A stretch of DNA of 64,000 bases. It comes from Mytilus trossulus (taxonomy: Eukaryota; Mollusca; Bivalvia; Mytilida; Mytilidae). Each line of letters opens with the position of its first letter. Position 1 is the first letter of the stretch. The notes beneath the pieces were generated by a model. It did no database searches. It saw nothing but the letters and a program-made list of their open reading frames with translations, and was not told where the DNA came from. The translations under genes were made by a program, and so were the position numbers. This document shows positions 11,699 through 24,325 of this stretch, one piece after another. The DNA lies in contig NC_086378.1 in assembly GCF_036588685.1 (NCBI RefSeq), positions 14,115,578-14,179,577 of the forward strand. Direction: 5' to 3'.

Positions 11699-13604
11699 GC
11701 TATATATAGTCATGTTTCTCATGTTTAAATTGTATTTTGAGCAAAAATCCGGACTTGGAAAATTAAAATCGGATGAATCTTGGTTTTCCGAAAGGATGGG
11801 CTTCCTTTCTATGTCTTACACAGGGAGTTCATATGCCTTAAACTTGCAAAAAGAGTGCAAGCATGCAGGCATATAACTACCGATCGTTATTATTATTGAA
11901 ATACACATAGGAAACAACTACTTCCAGTTTTTGGTCCATTTGAAGTAAAAAATCGGAAATAAATGTGAAATTCCGTATGTTTGGTCCAAATGACCTTCTG
12001 TAGACAGCTGAACCGAGATCAGATTCATACCCACCTAATAACTGTTGGGGTCAACTCTCCATGCAGGCTACAGCTTGATACCTTTATCAGGATTTCTGGG
12101 TTTTCAGGGTCAAGATAAAGGACGAAAACTCGTCAAAAGTTACGCTTTCTGCAACTAATGATCAAGTTTGGGACAAATTTTGATCTGAATGATACACAAC
12201 AACAAATATGTGTTATTTATTTTACCCTGTAAAAATTTTAGTGTACCATTCCAACGAAGTATTAAGATATAGATTTTTGTTTGGTTACTGTGTATTCATT
12301 TATTATCGTTGGTACAAATTTTCGTGGATATTTGATTTACAAAAAATGGTATTCCGCGAGTAATAATAAATCCAAAGTAAATAGTTATCAAAAGTACCAG
12401 GATTATAAGTGTGTTATTAACTTTTGAATATTCGACCTGACAACCAACCACACAATAATTAGTTATCAAAAGTACCATTATTACAATTAAGTCGATAATC
12501 TATGACCAGGTGTAATCAATACACCTGGTTAATAATCAATGACCAGATGAAACTCGACGTATTTTTTGTACTTTTGTTGCTTAGTTAATTGGGGTTTTAG
12601 TGACATTTTTTCCAGGTTGTTTTAATTCATATAAATTTTTGTTTTTATAAACGTCACCTTTAGTTAATCCAATTACATTTTATACATATTATAGATACAT
12701 TAATAACTTAAAGGTTGTAATTATTGCACGTCTTCATGAAGTGATGACGTCAGGATGATATGCTCGGCGGAAGGTTATTCCGCTACTTGAACGCTCCAAG
12801 TTCAAACAATATTAAATCGAGATGGATTTTTGAGGTAGGTTATGTTTTAGTTTCTATTTTATTGCTTTCTTATTATATTTATGGATTTCAGCAAGTCTGC
12901 ATGGTGGGCTGAGCATTACCTAACTAACAAATTCAAGGCTTGCATGAAATATTCTTAATTAGAAAATAGCTCTTTATATATCGACAACGTGGTTTACGCA
13001 AAAATTACTAGGAACTATTAATACCAGACCACATTCAGGTTTTAACCAAATAAATTCAGATGAGAAGAACAAAGAATTGTTATAGATCAACAGCTGAATG
13101 ACAAAAACTGAAAACTAATAATTTCTTGTATCTGAAGCGTTTTTCTGGATCTACCTTCACCAGGAACGCTCAATGCCAACTTTGCCTGAGGAAGCCGACA
13201 CCTTAGTTCCTTAAAATAATTCTAAAATTTAAAAATCGAAAGATAGGTTAAAACTTGCCCTTTGGCTTGATGTGTAATTCGGATATCTTTTATTTTAATA
13301 TCTTTTATTTTAAATTTCATTCGAACACGTTTTTATTACGGAAAATTATTCGCATGACTTCCCTCCGAAAGCAACTTTATTGAGGGAATTGAACCTGCTA
13401 GGGAGTTTGACTTACCATAAAACGAAGAGTTAACTCCCTTGAAACTGTATCACATCCCCTTGAGTTTACCAAAGGTCCAAAACTACTTTAAATGATAAGA
13501 AACCTCAAATTAAAAAATAGAGATGCATATGTTTCTTTTTAACTCAATGGATAGTTTTCCTTATAAAACTTATGTACATATACGTTTTTCTGAAGAACAT
13601 TCTT
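11699..13604. other. No supportable gene; two solo R1 terminal motifs
   Basis: Reverse-complement copies of the R1 boundary motif (AGTTATCAAAAGTACCA) lie at 12383-12399 and 12461-12477 with about 60 bp of unrelated DNA between them. The remainder is AT-rich with no coding signal. Confidence 0.55.
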
Positions 13605-14190
13605 AAAGGAGTAGGTCTGGTAAGGGCCGATTTTGGCCTCAAATTTCAGTTTTAATCTAAAGAAAGATTTTGGACACTTTTTAAACACTTAAGTGTCTAT
13701 TTCAATTGATTCAGTTCGTGTATGTTAAAGATTTTGACTGATTTAGTCATTAAAAACGCTCCGATTCAAGCAAAAATATGAAAAATCTACCAAATATGCC
13801 ATAAAACGTCACTTTTCAGATGTTTTTGTCAAAAATGAAAGTGGCCGCATCCGTGTTCATCCTCAACCTTTAAATATGTTATGTATTATCATCAAATACA
13901 ACTAAGATTTCAAGATCATGAATGAACACGAATGCGGCCACTTTCAATTAAGGCGGAAACCGTCTAAAATTTAGCTTAAATGCTAAAATTGTTAAGATTT
14001 CAGTAATTTAGCATGACTTCATGATGCCAGTACCCGATATATGTGCATTGTATATAGTCAAAGACAGCCCATATTTATGATGCTGAAGCATTCTACTTTC
14101 CAGTAAATAGCTAAAAGATTACATTTTCACAATTTTGTAAAACTGCTATATTTTGGGGCCAAAAAGGGGTCTTACTAAACCTACTCCTTT
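13605..14190. mobile_element. Palindromic (fold-back) MITE of about 586 bp
   Basis: The left end AAAGGAGTAGGTCTGGTAAG is an imperfect inverted complement of the right end at about 14171-14190. An inner pair matches too: AAAGTGGCCGCATCCGTGTT near 13848 and ACACGAATGCGGCCACTTT ending near 13945. Both pairs centre on about 13898, so the whole element folds on itself. There is no ORF and the target-site duplication is unclear. It is non-autonomous and the superfamily is not assigned. Confidence 0.88.
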
Positions 14191-15804
14191 GTTCATATTT
14201 AGAAGAAATTTACTTTATTTTAATTGCTTGCTTCCAGGAAGCAATTCCCCGACATATTTTCTGTATGCACAGTGACATCAGTGTGACCCATCTCGTAGAA
14301 ATCCGGTGATCATAATACGCACGGATGTCCTTCAAGTAGACTATTATATCTGATTGTACATGTTAAACACGTGCTCAATATCCATGCTTTTTGTTGATAG
14401 ATGACAAATAGGTGACAATCGTATTTTCACAACAACACTGACCGATTGAAAAGAAATGATTTTACGAAATTTATGCGAAAAAATGATAAAATCGTGCACA
14501 GAAGACTAAGTTTCTGATGTTTGTATGCACTAGTTCAAGAATTGAAATGCCTTTATTTTTTTCCTGACACTCGTTTCATATGACTTTAAATGAGATCGCT
14601 TATTGTAAAAACAAGCCAATTGAAACTATCATTTCAAATCCTGTTTAAACGTTATTATACATGGAAAATGACGTTTTATCTTAATCGATGAAAAAAATAA
14701 AGAGTCAAAATCGTGTTATTAAAATTGTGGCCAAATTCCTTATAAAAGATATTACTTTTTTAAAATTAATAAACGCACACCTACATTAAACAGTTATGTG
14801 TGAAAAAGTTTAAAACATCCATTTAGATAAAACTAATCAAAATCATTGTTCTTCCTTATTGGGACATTTTAATACTTCTAATTATTTATAACCATTGCTA
14901 TTTATTTTTAAAAATCGAATATTATACAAATTAGTTCATGCTAACAGTTTTATATATTCTAGCAAGAAATGATGCATCGAGTAATATACTGGTATATAAC
15001 TTTCCTTAAAATTTCATTATTCTTAGAAAGTAATAAAACTCCAATTTTTCAATTAGACATATTTTTTATTTTCGTTCCTTGTATTATAAATGAAATTATT
15101 GAGGATTTCTATCAGATATACAAATATATCGAGTTTTTAGAAGAAAAATAATCAACACCCTGACTTCTGGGAAATCACTAGATCTCCATACAACATGATC
15201 AAAATCATAAACTTATTCCCTGAGCAGAAGTTACCTTTAATAAGTCAGGTGCGGACATATTACGTTGCCATAAATGGTTGATTTAACCTACGTACATTCC
15301 AAATATTAAATAAAAGGGGAACTAAAGCAAGCCTCTATCTCGAAGTTTGAAACAGAGCAGTGAACATCTCTAAAGCTGTAAGTATTAGTTTAAGATCACA
15401 TTGTTTTGTATACAATACTTCATTGCATGTCAGTGTAAAAAAGGGAAACAATTTATATTTTAAACATATATGAGAGTGAATGAAAACGGTGTTTGAGTTC
15501 GTCAATATTAGTATTTCTTTGAAGTTGGAACAGGATTAGTGTTTCCTGCTATACAGACATTAACAACCATGTGAATCCATACACAAACAGACAGCACAAC
15601 CGTTAAATTTACAGATAAGACTACAATATATATACTGACATCTTAAGATCAAAGATCGTGAACATATGTCGCTATTGAGGTAAGACATTACCACATCGTG
15701 TCCGTCAACCAATTCGTGATGGTAACCGTTCAAGGTATTTATTGTCTATTGCAGCCATCTTCTTTTTAACAGATATATGAAGATCTGGTATGAGTGAAAA
15801 TTAG
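14191..15804. other. No supportable gene
   Basis: AT-rich sequence. The 60-codon frame at 14969-15151 lacks any recognisable feature. Confidence 0.4.
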
Positions 15805-15900
15805 ATAACTCTCTATCCAAGTGACAATTTATAAAAGTAAACAGTATAGGTCAAGATACGACCTTCAACACAGAGCATTGGCTCATACTGAGCAGCAGGT
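15805..15900 (-). repeat. Dispersed repeat family R2 (variant)
   Basis: ATAACTCTCTATCCAAGTGA, GACCTTCAACACAGAG and TTGGCTCATACTGAGCAGCA match the variant copy at 32895-33010 in the same order. Confidence 0.7.
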
Positions 15901-16609
15901 TTAGTCTGCTTGAGAAGTTTTTAAGAAAGGGGCAAATATCTAAATGAGATAGGAAATTGGAAGTTGTCATTGGAAAAGAGGAAATCAAATATTTTTTTGT
16001 CAAAGATTCTTGTTGGAATCCGTTTATCTGTGTCACTATCGTTAACAAAATCAAGGAAGATTTGACGCAAATATTCTACTTTGGCAATATCATAGATATC
16101 AGCTTCAATGGGATATATAAGCACTCACTAAACGTGGATAAGGTTAGTTAAAAGGTTAAAATGCAAGGGTTATTGAAAGTCCAAATCTTCTTGGTCTTCC
16201 TACGAAGCTGACCAAACTTTAACGAAAAAAGCGAAAAATTATTAATGGATTTGTATCTGTTTGATAACAGCTCAGCCCTTGGAATTATTATAGGAAATGA
16301 GTTTGTGTCTGTAACAATTCTAATTCGATTACTTTTTCCATTTTATTGATTTATACTACTTTTAAAAAAATGGTTAAACGCCGGAATTAATTGTGGTGTT
16401 AATTGTACTGGTATTTTAAATATATGTTTTGAGTATTTTGTAATATACAAGTGTACATTTCTAACATATGCTATGTACACCATTATGATTTATGTTTATC
16501 GTTACGGGTTTCTGTGTCACAGAAAGCCATGATTTTTTTCTCGAATATTTAATGCCTCAATCTTTTCGCTTTTCATCGCTTTCCCCAATTAAGATTTGAT
16601 AAAAAATAT
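15901..16609. other. No supportable gene
   Basis: Overlapping short frames on both strands at 15851-16151 have no domain I can name. They may be remnants of an old element, but nothing decides it. Confidence 0.35.
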
Positions 16610-16720
16610 GCAACGTCCATCTACAACACGACGGTTGTCACACGTGAAGCAGGATCTTACAACCGTTCCGATGCACCCCAGGTCGTCCATGGGGTTTAGG
16701 TGGGATTCGTGCTGCTCATT
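16610..16720 (+). repeat. Dispersed repeat family R5 (fragment)
   Basis: ACACGACGGTTGTCACACGTG, AAGCAGGATCTTACAACCGT and GGGATTCGTGCTGCTCAT correspond to the R5 blocks also seen at 23540-23830 and, inverted, at 24890 and 50515. Confidence 0.7.
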
Positions 16721-16859
16721 TTATATTAATTATTGTTTTTTTTACTGTGTATCATTTATACGATTGGTGTGAATTTCTACATGCACGTATTTTGATTTTC
16801 CTGTGTATTATACATCCAGTAATAAAATAAATCTGTACCTAAAGAATATGTTCATGTTG

Positions 16860-17040
16860 CTATATATGTAGCTTTATTTGGCACAACTTTTCGGAATTTC
16901 GAGTCATCTATACTCTTCAAATTCGTAAAGTATTTGATCTTATTACTTTTTTTTCTATTTGGGGCCACTAAAGAGTCTTTTGCAAGCGAAATGCTAATGA
17001 ATTTTAATCCTGGTATATATGATAAGTTTATCGTTACACA
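16860..17040 (+). repeat. Dispersed repeat family R1 (diverged copy)
   Basis: TTTGGCACAACTTTTCGGAA, CTCTTCAAATTCG, AAAGAGTCTTTTGCAAGCGA and TTTTAATCCTGGTATATATG follow the R1 order with many substitutions. It is clearly older than the 1124-2213 array. Confidence 0.8.
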
Positions 17041-17514
17041 TACCACTTATTATCTGTGTTTTTGTTTTGCTGTTATTTCAGATCAAAAGATGAATGGCTT
17101 ATTTTTTTTTTTATATTCTATATTCATATACTTTCTAACCAGATCGTTTTCCTGTTCACGAATTATCATAGCAATTACGGATAACTTGGTTTACATTTTT
17201 TTGGAGCAAATTTGATAAGTTGTTATTGATACAGTTGTGTTACCAGTTCCTTCAGGGAGAAGTACAAAACTAATTAAAAAGACGACTGTATTATTTAATA
17301 ACACATGTATTCTACCAGGTCAAGCGGGTGATAATTGTATTGCGTACATAGCACTGTTTCTAAATACTGTCAAATCATTCATTGACAAAAAAAAGTCAAT
17401 TTATTCCCCGTCTAATACTGATTAAGATGAGTTCTTTTATTTTAAAATATCTTACACTTAATATAACTTCTTAAGGTAAAATGTTTCAAAATAAAAATTT
17501 GTTAAGAAAAGTAA
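17041..17514. other. No supportable gene
   Basis: Short frames at 16934-17215 and 17237-17425 run on from the R1 copy. They show no signal peptide cleavage site, domain or cysteine framework. Confidence 0.35.
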
Positions 17515-17715
17515 AAATAAATTAAAACAAATAAGAACTCAAAGTAAAATTTAAATAGCGAAGTTCCTTAGCAAATGGCAATATCAAAAGCTAAAACACA
17601 TCAAACGAATGGAAAACAACTGTCATATTTCTTACTCGTACATGCCTTTCTTGTGTAGAAAATATAGATTAAACTTGGTCGTAAAGTTCACTAAACCTCT
17701 CACTTGTATGAAACT
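17515..17715 (-). repeat. Dispersed repeat family R3 (diverged)
   Basis: GCAAATGGCAATATCAAAAG, CACATCAAACGAATGGA, AACTGTCATATTTCTTACTC and CACTAAACCTCTCACTTG follow the R3 order. Confidence 0.75.
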
Positions 17716-18135
17716 AAGGTTCTTTCTCCAACTTTCAGGCAAAACGTTGACCTTTGATTAACTTTCGGTTATTATTTTAAACCCATTTTGTTCATCAAGC
17801 TCCGAAAGTATCTATTTTTGGCTATCGTATTGTTGATTTTGTTTGCTTGAAAGTGATCTTCGGTAAGCTTCAACTCAAAAAGTTTTTATTTTTATATTTT
17901 AATATCATTTGGACTTCAGATAATTCATATTTTGTTGAATTCGCTTCTACTTATGTCAATAGCTATTCTAACGTTGATTCTCTAATTTATATGATGAGCT
18001 TTAGGGTCTTAATGTATTTACAGATTCGTCAGTTCGATGCACCTTTTACAAAAATAGTATGAATAATTTCGGATACGCTATGTTAATTCACCTTTTTGGT
18101 GGGATTCATAATTCCCAATCATCTGTTTTCTGAAT
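17716..18135. other. No supportable gene
   Basis: AT-rich, with one 71-codon frame (17847-18062) that has no recognisable feature. Confidence 0.35.
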
Positions 18136-18725
18136 TGTTTTTTTGACCGTTGTTTATCTTTAAGATGTTTCCGTTTGGGCATGATGCTGTCTGTTTTTTT
18201 ATAATTACACCATTATCAACACAATTCTATTTTAATATTTTTGTAACAAATAAAAACTGCATCAAATAACACCAGCACAAACTTAATCAATATTCTATAT
18301 TCAACTGTTCGAAATTTACCAGTGACGTCTCTTTTTGGGGCGTTGATACATTCTTGTGACACACAGTTCATAATTTCTTTTCTGCTGTACTTGCGGACTG
18401 TTCTCAATTAATTTTAGATGGTTGTTGCTATTTTGTGGGCGAAGGGCGACATTTTTATATGTTCTATTATGTTGTTTATTTGTGTTATTCTCTGTTCTGA
18501 GTGTTTTGTTTTTTGGACCGTTGTTTGTCTTTAAGATGTTTCCGTTTGGGCATGATGATGTCTGTTTCTAATAATTACACCATTATCAAAACAATTTTAT
18601 ATTCAACTGTTTAAAATATACCAGTGACGTCTCTTTTTGTGGCGTTGATACATTCTTGTGACACACAGTTTATAATTCTATTTTGCTGTACTTGTGTACT
18701 GTCCTTAATTAATTTTAGGTGGCCG
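18136..18725 (+). repeat. Tandem duplication of about 300-370 bp
   Basis: AAGATGTTTCCGTTTGGGCA occurs near 18162 and 18534. ACCAGTGACGTCTCTTTTTG occurs near 18319 and 18621, followed in both by a block with GATACATTCTTGTGACACAC. The second copy has lost internal sequence. No coding function is apparent. Confidence 0.85.
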
Positions 18726-21679
18726 GCATGTTAATATGTTCTATTATTTTGTTTAGATGTGTTTTTCTCTGTCATGAGTGTTCTTGCAGTTATCTGTACT
18801 GTATTCGTGGCAGGTGATATTGTTATTTAAGAGGTATGTTTAACAATGGCATATAAGCGGGAGGTTTTTCATATTGTGGTTTTTATCAATAAGTCCTTGT
18901 CTATGCATGTTGGCGCTTGTTTTTGTTACATTTAATTGTTTTTTATTGCTTATAATTGGTGTGTTTCCCTCGGTTTTGGTTTGTGAACAGGATTTGTTTC
19001 AGTTAAATATATTGATGACTATTGAACAGCGGTATACTACTATTACCTTTATCTCTCCTAGATAAATATTTTTTTTACAACATTTGCTTTTTTGTTTTAA
19101 TAATTTTTCTTTCTAATTTTGGTAGTTTTTGTTTTCATCGTTTAAACGAGCCAAGCAACACAAAAAACGAAGCGCATTTCACTATTTCATATAGTTCAAT
19201 GTTTCTCTTGTTTTTAATATCTTGAAATTGAAAATCCGTAAATTTGAATTTTGCTTTATTGTGTAATTTAAAGAAAATGTGACTTCCTTTTTATGTCTTA
19301 CCATTTTCACCCGTCGTCAACGGTCGTCATCTATTCAATATAAATTTCTTCTTTTATTAAATATTATTCAAGGTAGAACATTTAGTCCCGAAAACATGGG
19401 TGGTTTTCTTTTCATTGCCATGACCTGATTTGCACAGTAAGAGATACATGTAGACTTTAAGTGACAAAAAACAACGTTTCTTATCAGCAAAGATATATTT
19501 ATTTCAACTTCTATTTTCTGAAATCATCACAATGCAAATGACTATTACTAATCAAATTATTCACCTGTTGGATCATGATAGTTTGAAGATGTAAAGAAAA
19601 AAAAAATGGCAATAAAACCAACATTACGTGATTTTGTAAAAGGTCGTCATGATTTCACCAGTAGACTTATTAACAGCAACGTAAAGTTGGAGATTTTAAT
19701 CAGCTAATCTTTTTTTGATCAATTCCTACTGGGTAGTAACATAATGTGCAATTCCCAATTTATTTCAAATTCAATATCACATTGCTATAATAAGAAGGAA
19801 GATACACAACTTTATTATCCAATCATGAGAAGATAATAATAGCAATTGTGCTTCAATACTGATGATTTTTTTCTCTGACGTCGTACGTTCGTTTAAAGAC
19901 TTAATGTTGTATAAAAACGATTGGCTGAAAGAACTTATTAATTTAGATTTAAATAGAATAGAGACAAAAATAATGTGACATCCAAAAAATCATAGGACGA
20001 AACTGAACACGCCTTGGCATAAAACGGAAGACCAAAACAAAACCCCGAAATTGACCACATTATTAGTAATAAATCATGCAAAAAATTGCTAGGTTTTCTA
20101 GTGGCCTATAAAAGTGATCACGTCATCAATACTGTTCTGTTATTATTATCAACCAACTTCCATAGGTCTATTCAAAATCAAATGCAAACAATAACAACTT
20201 GTTAGCTTTAAATGTGTTGTAAGGAATTAATTTCAATCGTTCATTAACCATTTAATCGTCTGTTGAAACCGTTTAGACTTGTTTCTCACCACCGTGTTGT
20301 TTGTATAAAGGGACACAACTCACCCATACTTACCTAATATGGAATATACACGGTCTCCACCCGGTTGCTCTTAACCAATCATAATAGCAGAAATGTATAG
20401 GAGGTAAGATAAATTAGATAATCGGGTTTTCTCCATATTGATATAAAATTTGATGTTGATCGATTTAGAGCGACATAAGAATAAAATAAAACGGCTGATA
20501 ATTTTTTCCTCGTTTTTTCCTGGTCTCTTGATATTGTCTTCTCACACATAGTGTCATCGCTAATAACTTCTACTCGGACATTTTAACGTCATATCTGAAC
20601 AGAGAAAGTGAAGTACGAAAAAAAAACCAAGTTTCTAAAAAGTGGTAAAAACACCAAAAATAAACCTACCAGTCAATTAACGTCGTGTTTGTAATGCTTC
20701 AAACTCTTTACGCAAAGAACACAGATATCATCATCAATTAGATGGTTAAAATCTAATTTGTATATGCAATTTAGGAATTTATTATAAAGTATTGATTCAA
20801 TAGCAAGAACTCGATATAAAAAATATGTTTCATATCAGCTTTATCGAAAATCATATCAATAAAAAATGCACACAACTTGTCCTTCAAATCTTTTACTGAA
20901 AAGGAGTTATATGTCAAATTCATGTTCATTGATATAATCAAAGTTCTAATATTTGATTTAATATGTATCAAATCACATATTTAAATTTCAAAAGAGACAA
21001 AAGAAAAAAATATAGACTCTTCATATAATGTAGGTATCAGCATTTCGTTGATATTTAAAAGAAGGCGCCATCTTATTATCCTTCGAGATGACCACCACAG
21101 ACGACTGACGGTCACACAACCCGATTCCAACAATATATGGACAGACAATCACGTAAATCGTCAATGCAATCGTAAAATTACGATTTTCGTTTTTCGATCT
21201 GTTTAATTTCAAGTTATTGTACATCCTGGATTTGCTTGAATGAATATTTTTCGTTTGTCAGATCAGTAAATGAAATGGTAATTCCTGGTATCGTTTTTGT
21301 TTCACTTTTCAATGTTGAAATTCTATTCTTTTCCACTAAACGAACATATTTACCTCAGTCTGAGCACATAAGAACCCAATCTTTTTTAAGGGTCAACGAA
21401 AAGATTGCCTTTTCAGTGCATGTGTAAACAATATTTTATTGTGAATGAACAAAAGATTATCAATACTTATAATTAATTACTTCAATCCGTTTTTCTCTAC
21501 ACAAGAAGTTTAGAAAACAACAAATGAAGAGTTTTGGGAACCAAGACCAAGAGAATATTAATATATTAAAGCAATTATTTTCGTGATATATATATATTCA
21601 TAAAACAGACCATTCAAACTATATCTTATACATCATGCTATTGACTGATTGACTGATTTATGTTTTATATTTTATTCAG
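18726..21679. other. No supportable gene; upstream side of the 92-aa peptide gene
   Basis: AT-rich sequence with scattered 60-70 codon frames and no domain. A 5' untranslated exon for the peptide gene probably lies in here, because its coding exon begins at an acceptor site (TTTATTCAG ending at 21679). I cannot identify that exon or its promoter. Confidence 0.4.
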
Positions 21680-21682
21680 ACA

Positions 21683-22511
21683 ATGAAATATACAACGATT
21701 CTGATCTCATTGGCAGTCCTTTCTCTTCACATTTCCTGTATACATGGCTGGTTTTTTGAAAGCCCAGAACACCCGACAAGACGAGAGGACGAGGTATGTA
21801 TAATATAAGTACATATATATCATTTATATATATTAAGAAATATAAGGTTTGGTATTATCTCCAATTAAAAAACTATCTTACCCAGTACAAATAAATCAGA
21901 ATTAAGCACCTCTGGGTAAACGAGTGTCTTTCGACAATGAGTAAAACCCATACTGTATCTGAGGACAGTCAAGATAGAAATAAAATTGAGAATGAAAATG
22001 GGGAATGTATCAAAGAGACAACATACATATTCAAGTTTTTAGACTTTATCCAATAAATGAACATTTCCAATCTTTGATAGTAACAAATATCAAAAGAGAG
22101 AGTCGTAATATTGAAAAACAACGAAGTGACGAACAACAATAAAAAACAATACAAGGAATATATTAAGTTGGGAACCTCGAACCCTATCACAATCCTACTG
22201 TCGTGTATCTAAGAAAAAAATATCTTTTGAATCGTAAACTTTCTGACCACATGTTTGTCTTAATTCTGGGACATAAACTGAACATCGATATACTATATTA
22301 TTTATGCATGTAAGATCGTAATATAATTGTTTTGTACTTTCAGTTAACAGATATTGCTGAGGTAAATCCAGAAGATCTAGATGATATGCAGTTATTTTTA
22401 ACCTATAAACCTTACTTTTTGGAATACGCCAGACAGCAAATGTTAAGGAAGAGAAATCAACCATCAAAACGATCACTGCCAATCATGTTGCGACAACGGA
22501 AAGAAAAATAA
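21683..22511 (+). CDS. Secreted 92-residue peptide precursor (two coding exons)
   Basis: Coding exons are 21683-21793 (ATG; donor GAG|GTATGTA) and 22344-22511 (acceptor TTTCAG; TAA). The phase-0 join gives 92 residues. Residues 1-22 form a typical signal peptide with hydrophobic core ILISLAVLSL and a probable cut after CIHG. Residues 23-34 start WFFESPEHPTRR. Residues 35-51 are acidic (E35, D36, E37, D40, E43, E47, D48, D50, D51). Residues 67-92 are strongly basic (ten Lys/Arg, one Glu), with basic cleavage-type sites R72-K73-R74 and K79-R80. The predicted mature part has no cysteine; the only one (C19) is in the signal peptide. The acceptor at 21679 just upstream of the ATG implies a 5' untranslated exon. 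An AATAAA follows at 22588. The layout of signal, acidic pro-part and basic tail suits a linear antimicrobial or neuropeptide-type precursor, but I recognise no family. Confidence 0.75.
21978..22060 (-). repeat. Dispersed repeat family R4 fragment inside the peptide gene intron
   Basis: AAATTGAGAATGAAAATGGG and GTATCAAAGAGACAACA match one edge of R4. The fragment lies in the 550-bp intron of the 92-residue peptide gene. Confidence 0.7.
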
Positions 22512-22587
22512 GAAGTTTGACTTCAATACCAAAAAAACTGAACCATCTGTACAAATTATTTTTGCATATAATAAGCCCCATTTTCAT

Positions 22588-22593
22588 AATAAA
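22588..22593 (+). other. Poly(A) signal of the 92-aa peptide gene
   Basis: A canonical AATAAA lies 77 nt after the stop codon, a normal spacing for a short 3' UTR. It supports the end of the transcript being close by. Confidence 0.6.
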
Positions 22594-23539
22594 AATAACA
22601 AATTAACATATAAATGTATTTAAGTCTCAAGCAGACAGGTACTAAAAACGGTAATCTTAATTGTTTATTTTTATACTAAAGGACCTATTTTCAATGTAGG
22701 TTATGCACCCTTCATTTTACGACGCGTATGATACCTTTTTATACCATGTATAATGTTTGCAATTTGTCAAGGTTTGAGCTAAAGCCAATGTTTCTGCAAT
22801 ATGATCAACAGCTGACTCGCATTTCAGTTTATTGAAAAAATGAGTCGATGACCCTACTTTTATTAAGTCTTGGAATATATAAATCCGTTTAAAGACATTA
22901 TACTGATTTTGTTTGGAGGAGAAAAAATGAGGGCTAGCCTAAGCACAACTTATTCGAACAAAATGTACCATTTAAACCGAACCGGACAAACTAAATGGTC
23001 ACTGTTACCAATCTTATATGATTCAATAATGGTATTTGTAGACAAAATAAATATAAATTATTCAGATAATATTTTATTATAAAAATTAAATATATTTACA
23101 TAATTTCTGTCCGAACAAAATTAGAGAGAAAAGTTCTTTAGCCCAAATCTATTTGATTTGTAGTATGAAAAAAAGAGGATCACAAACAATTAAGTAACTA
23201 ATGAAGTCTTCTCCTGTTCCTAATCTTAGAACTAAAATCAATTTTCAAATTGAGCGCGCATTAACATCGATTCCTATGTTTTCAATATCTTGGATTGTCT
23301 CTTTTATCTAAATAAAAAAAAAATCAATCATTAACAATTTCCATAATTGTACCAGAGTGGTCCATAATTGAAAATAGTCATATTCTGTCAATACAAATTG
23401 TATATTCATTTTAAACAAATAATCAAAAGTGGTATCCTATATGTCCATGACCTTTTGTCCATGCTTTGCTTTCAATGATCTGAAAACGATCCATCCTTGT
23501 ATCTGTTTTACAAGGAAGCCATTAAACCAAGAGTTCCAA
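22594..23539. other. No supportable gene; possible 3' side of the defensin-like gene
   Basis: AT-rich. If the defensin-like gene on the minus strand has a last exon and poly(A) site, they should lie here or just above. One weak candidate is an acceptor-like CAG at 23482-23480 followed by 13 codons and a TAG at 23439-23437 (minus strand). It has a poor pyrimidine tract and sits beside repeat R5. Confidence 0.35.
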
Positions 23540-23830
23540 ATGATGAAGTTGAAATCATCCTTAAAATAAATTTTACGGACGCCATCACGTGTTGGTTGAC
23601 CGCTATGAAAACCGTATGACAGATGATATCGGTTATGTTCCTTATGCCGTTACTACAATACATTTCCCTTTTCATTATGAAGGTGATCTACCGAATTAGA
23701 TTATTTACTGGGTTTGAAATAACACGAAGAACACGACGGGTGCCACATGTATAGCAGAATCTGAATACCCTTCCGTAGACCTGAGATCAACCATAGTGCT
23801 ATTTGTTGCCTAGTCTTAAATTTTATATGT
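23540..23830 (+). repeat. Dispersed repeat family R5
   Basis: ACGGACGCCATCACGTGTTG, ATGACAGATGATATCGG, CTACCGAATTAGATTATTTA and ACACGACGGGTGCCACATGT form a set of blocks I associate with an abundant mussel repeat. Shorter pieces recur at 16610, 24890 and 50515. Confidence 0.75.
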
Positions 23831-24325
23831 TGTTTTTTTTTTACTATTATTTGTTTGCATTTTTAATATTTTTTTTACCCATGGCAATGTCAGTTTATTT
23901 TCGATTTATAAGTTTGAATGATCTATTGTATCTATTGTAACTTTTGAAGGTTTAAATTGCATTGGCTGATAATTATTGGAACTAAAATTAAAACGGATGG
24001 TTGTCAGATCGGTGAATTTTAATCAGATAAAAGGTTCAGAAACGTATACAATTGTTTTCTTATTTATCATACAAGTGTTGTATCAAGATAGCAATGTGAT
24101 AATTTTACGTTTTATTTAATTCACAATTTCCAAAATTTGGGACGGATCAAAACTAAACATTTTGTGATCTATGAATCAGCGAATTTATACACACTGCAAG
24201 AATGCCTCTATATTTCGATTGGTTATTTGTGTCGTATAGTCGCGGTCTTACTGACGTATACGACTAATTTGACCTATATTCAAATTTTGATAAGTTTTAA
24301 TTTAAGATAATTAATCGATACATAC

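Noticed and set aside
15851..16151. Overlapping 64-67 codon frames on both strands
   Set aside because: No domain or motif, and too short to call. They might be an old mobile-element remnant.
23437..23479. Third exon of the defensin-like gene (minus strand, 13 codons then TAG)
   Set aside because: It is in phase with the donor at 24326, but the pyrimidine tract is weak and it sits beside repeat R5. It was kept only as a remark, not annotated as coding.
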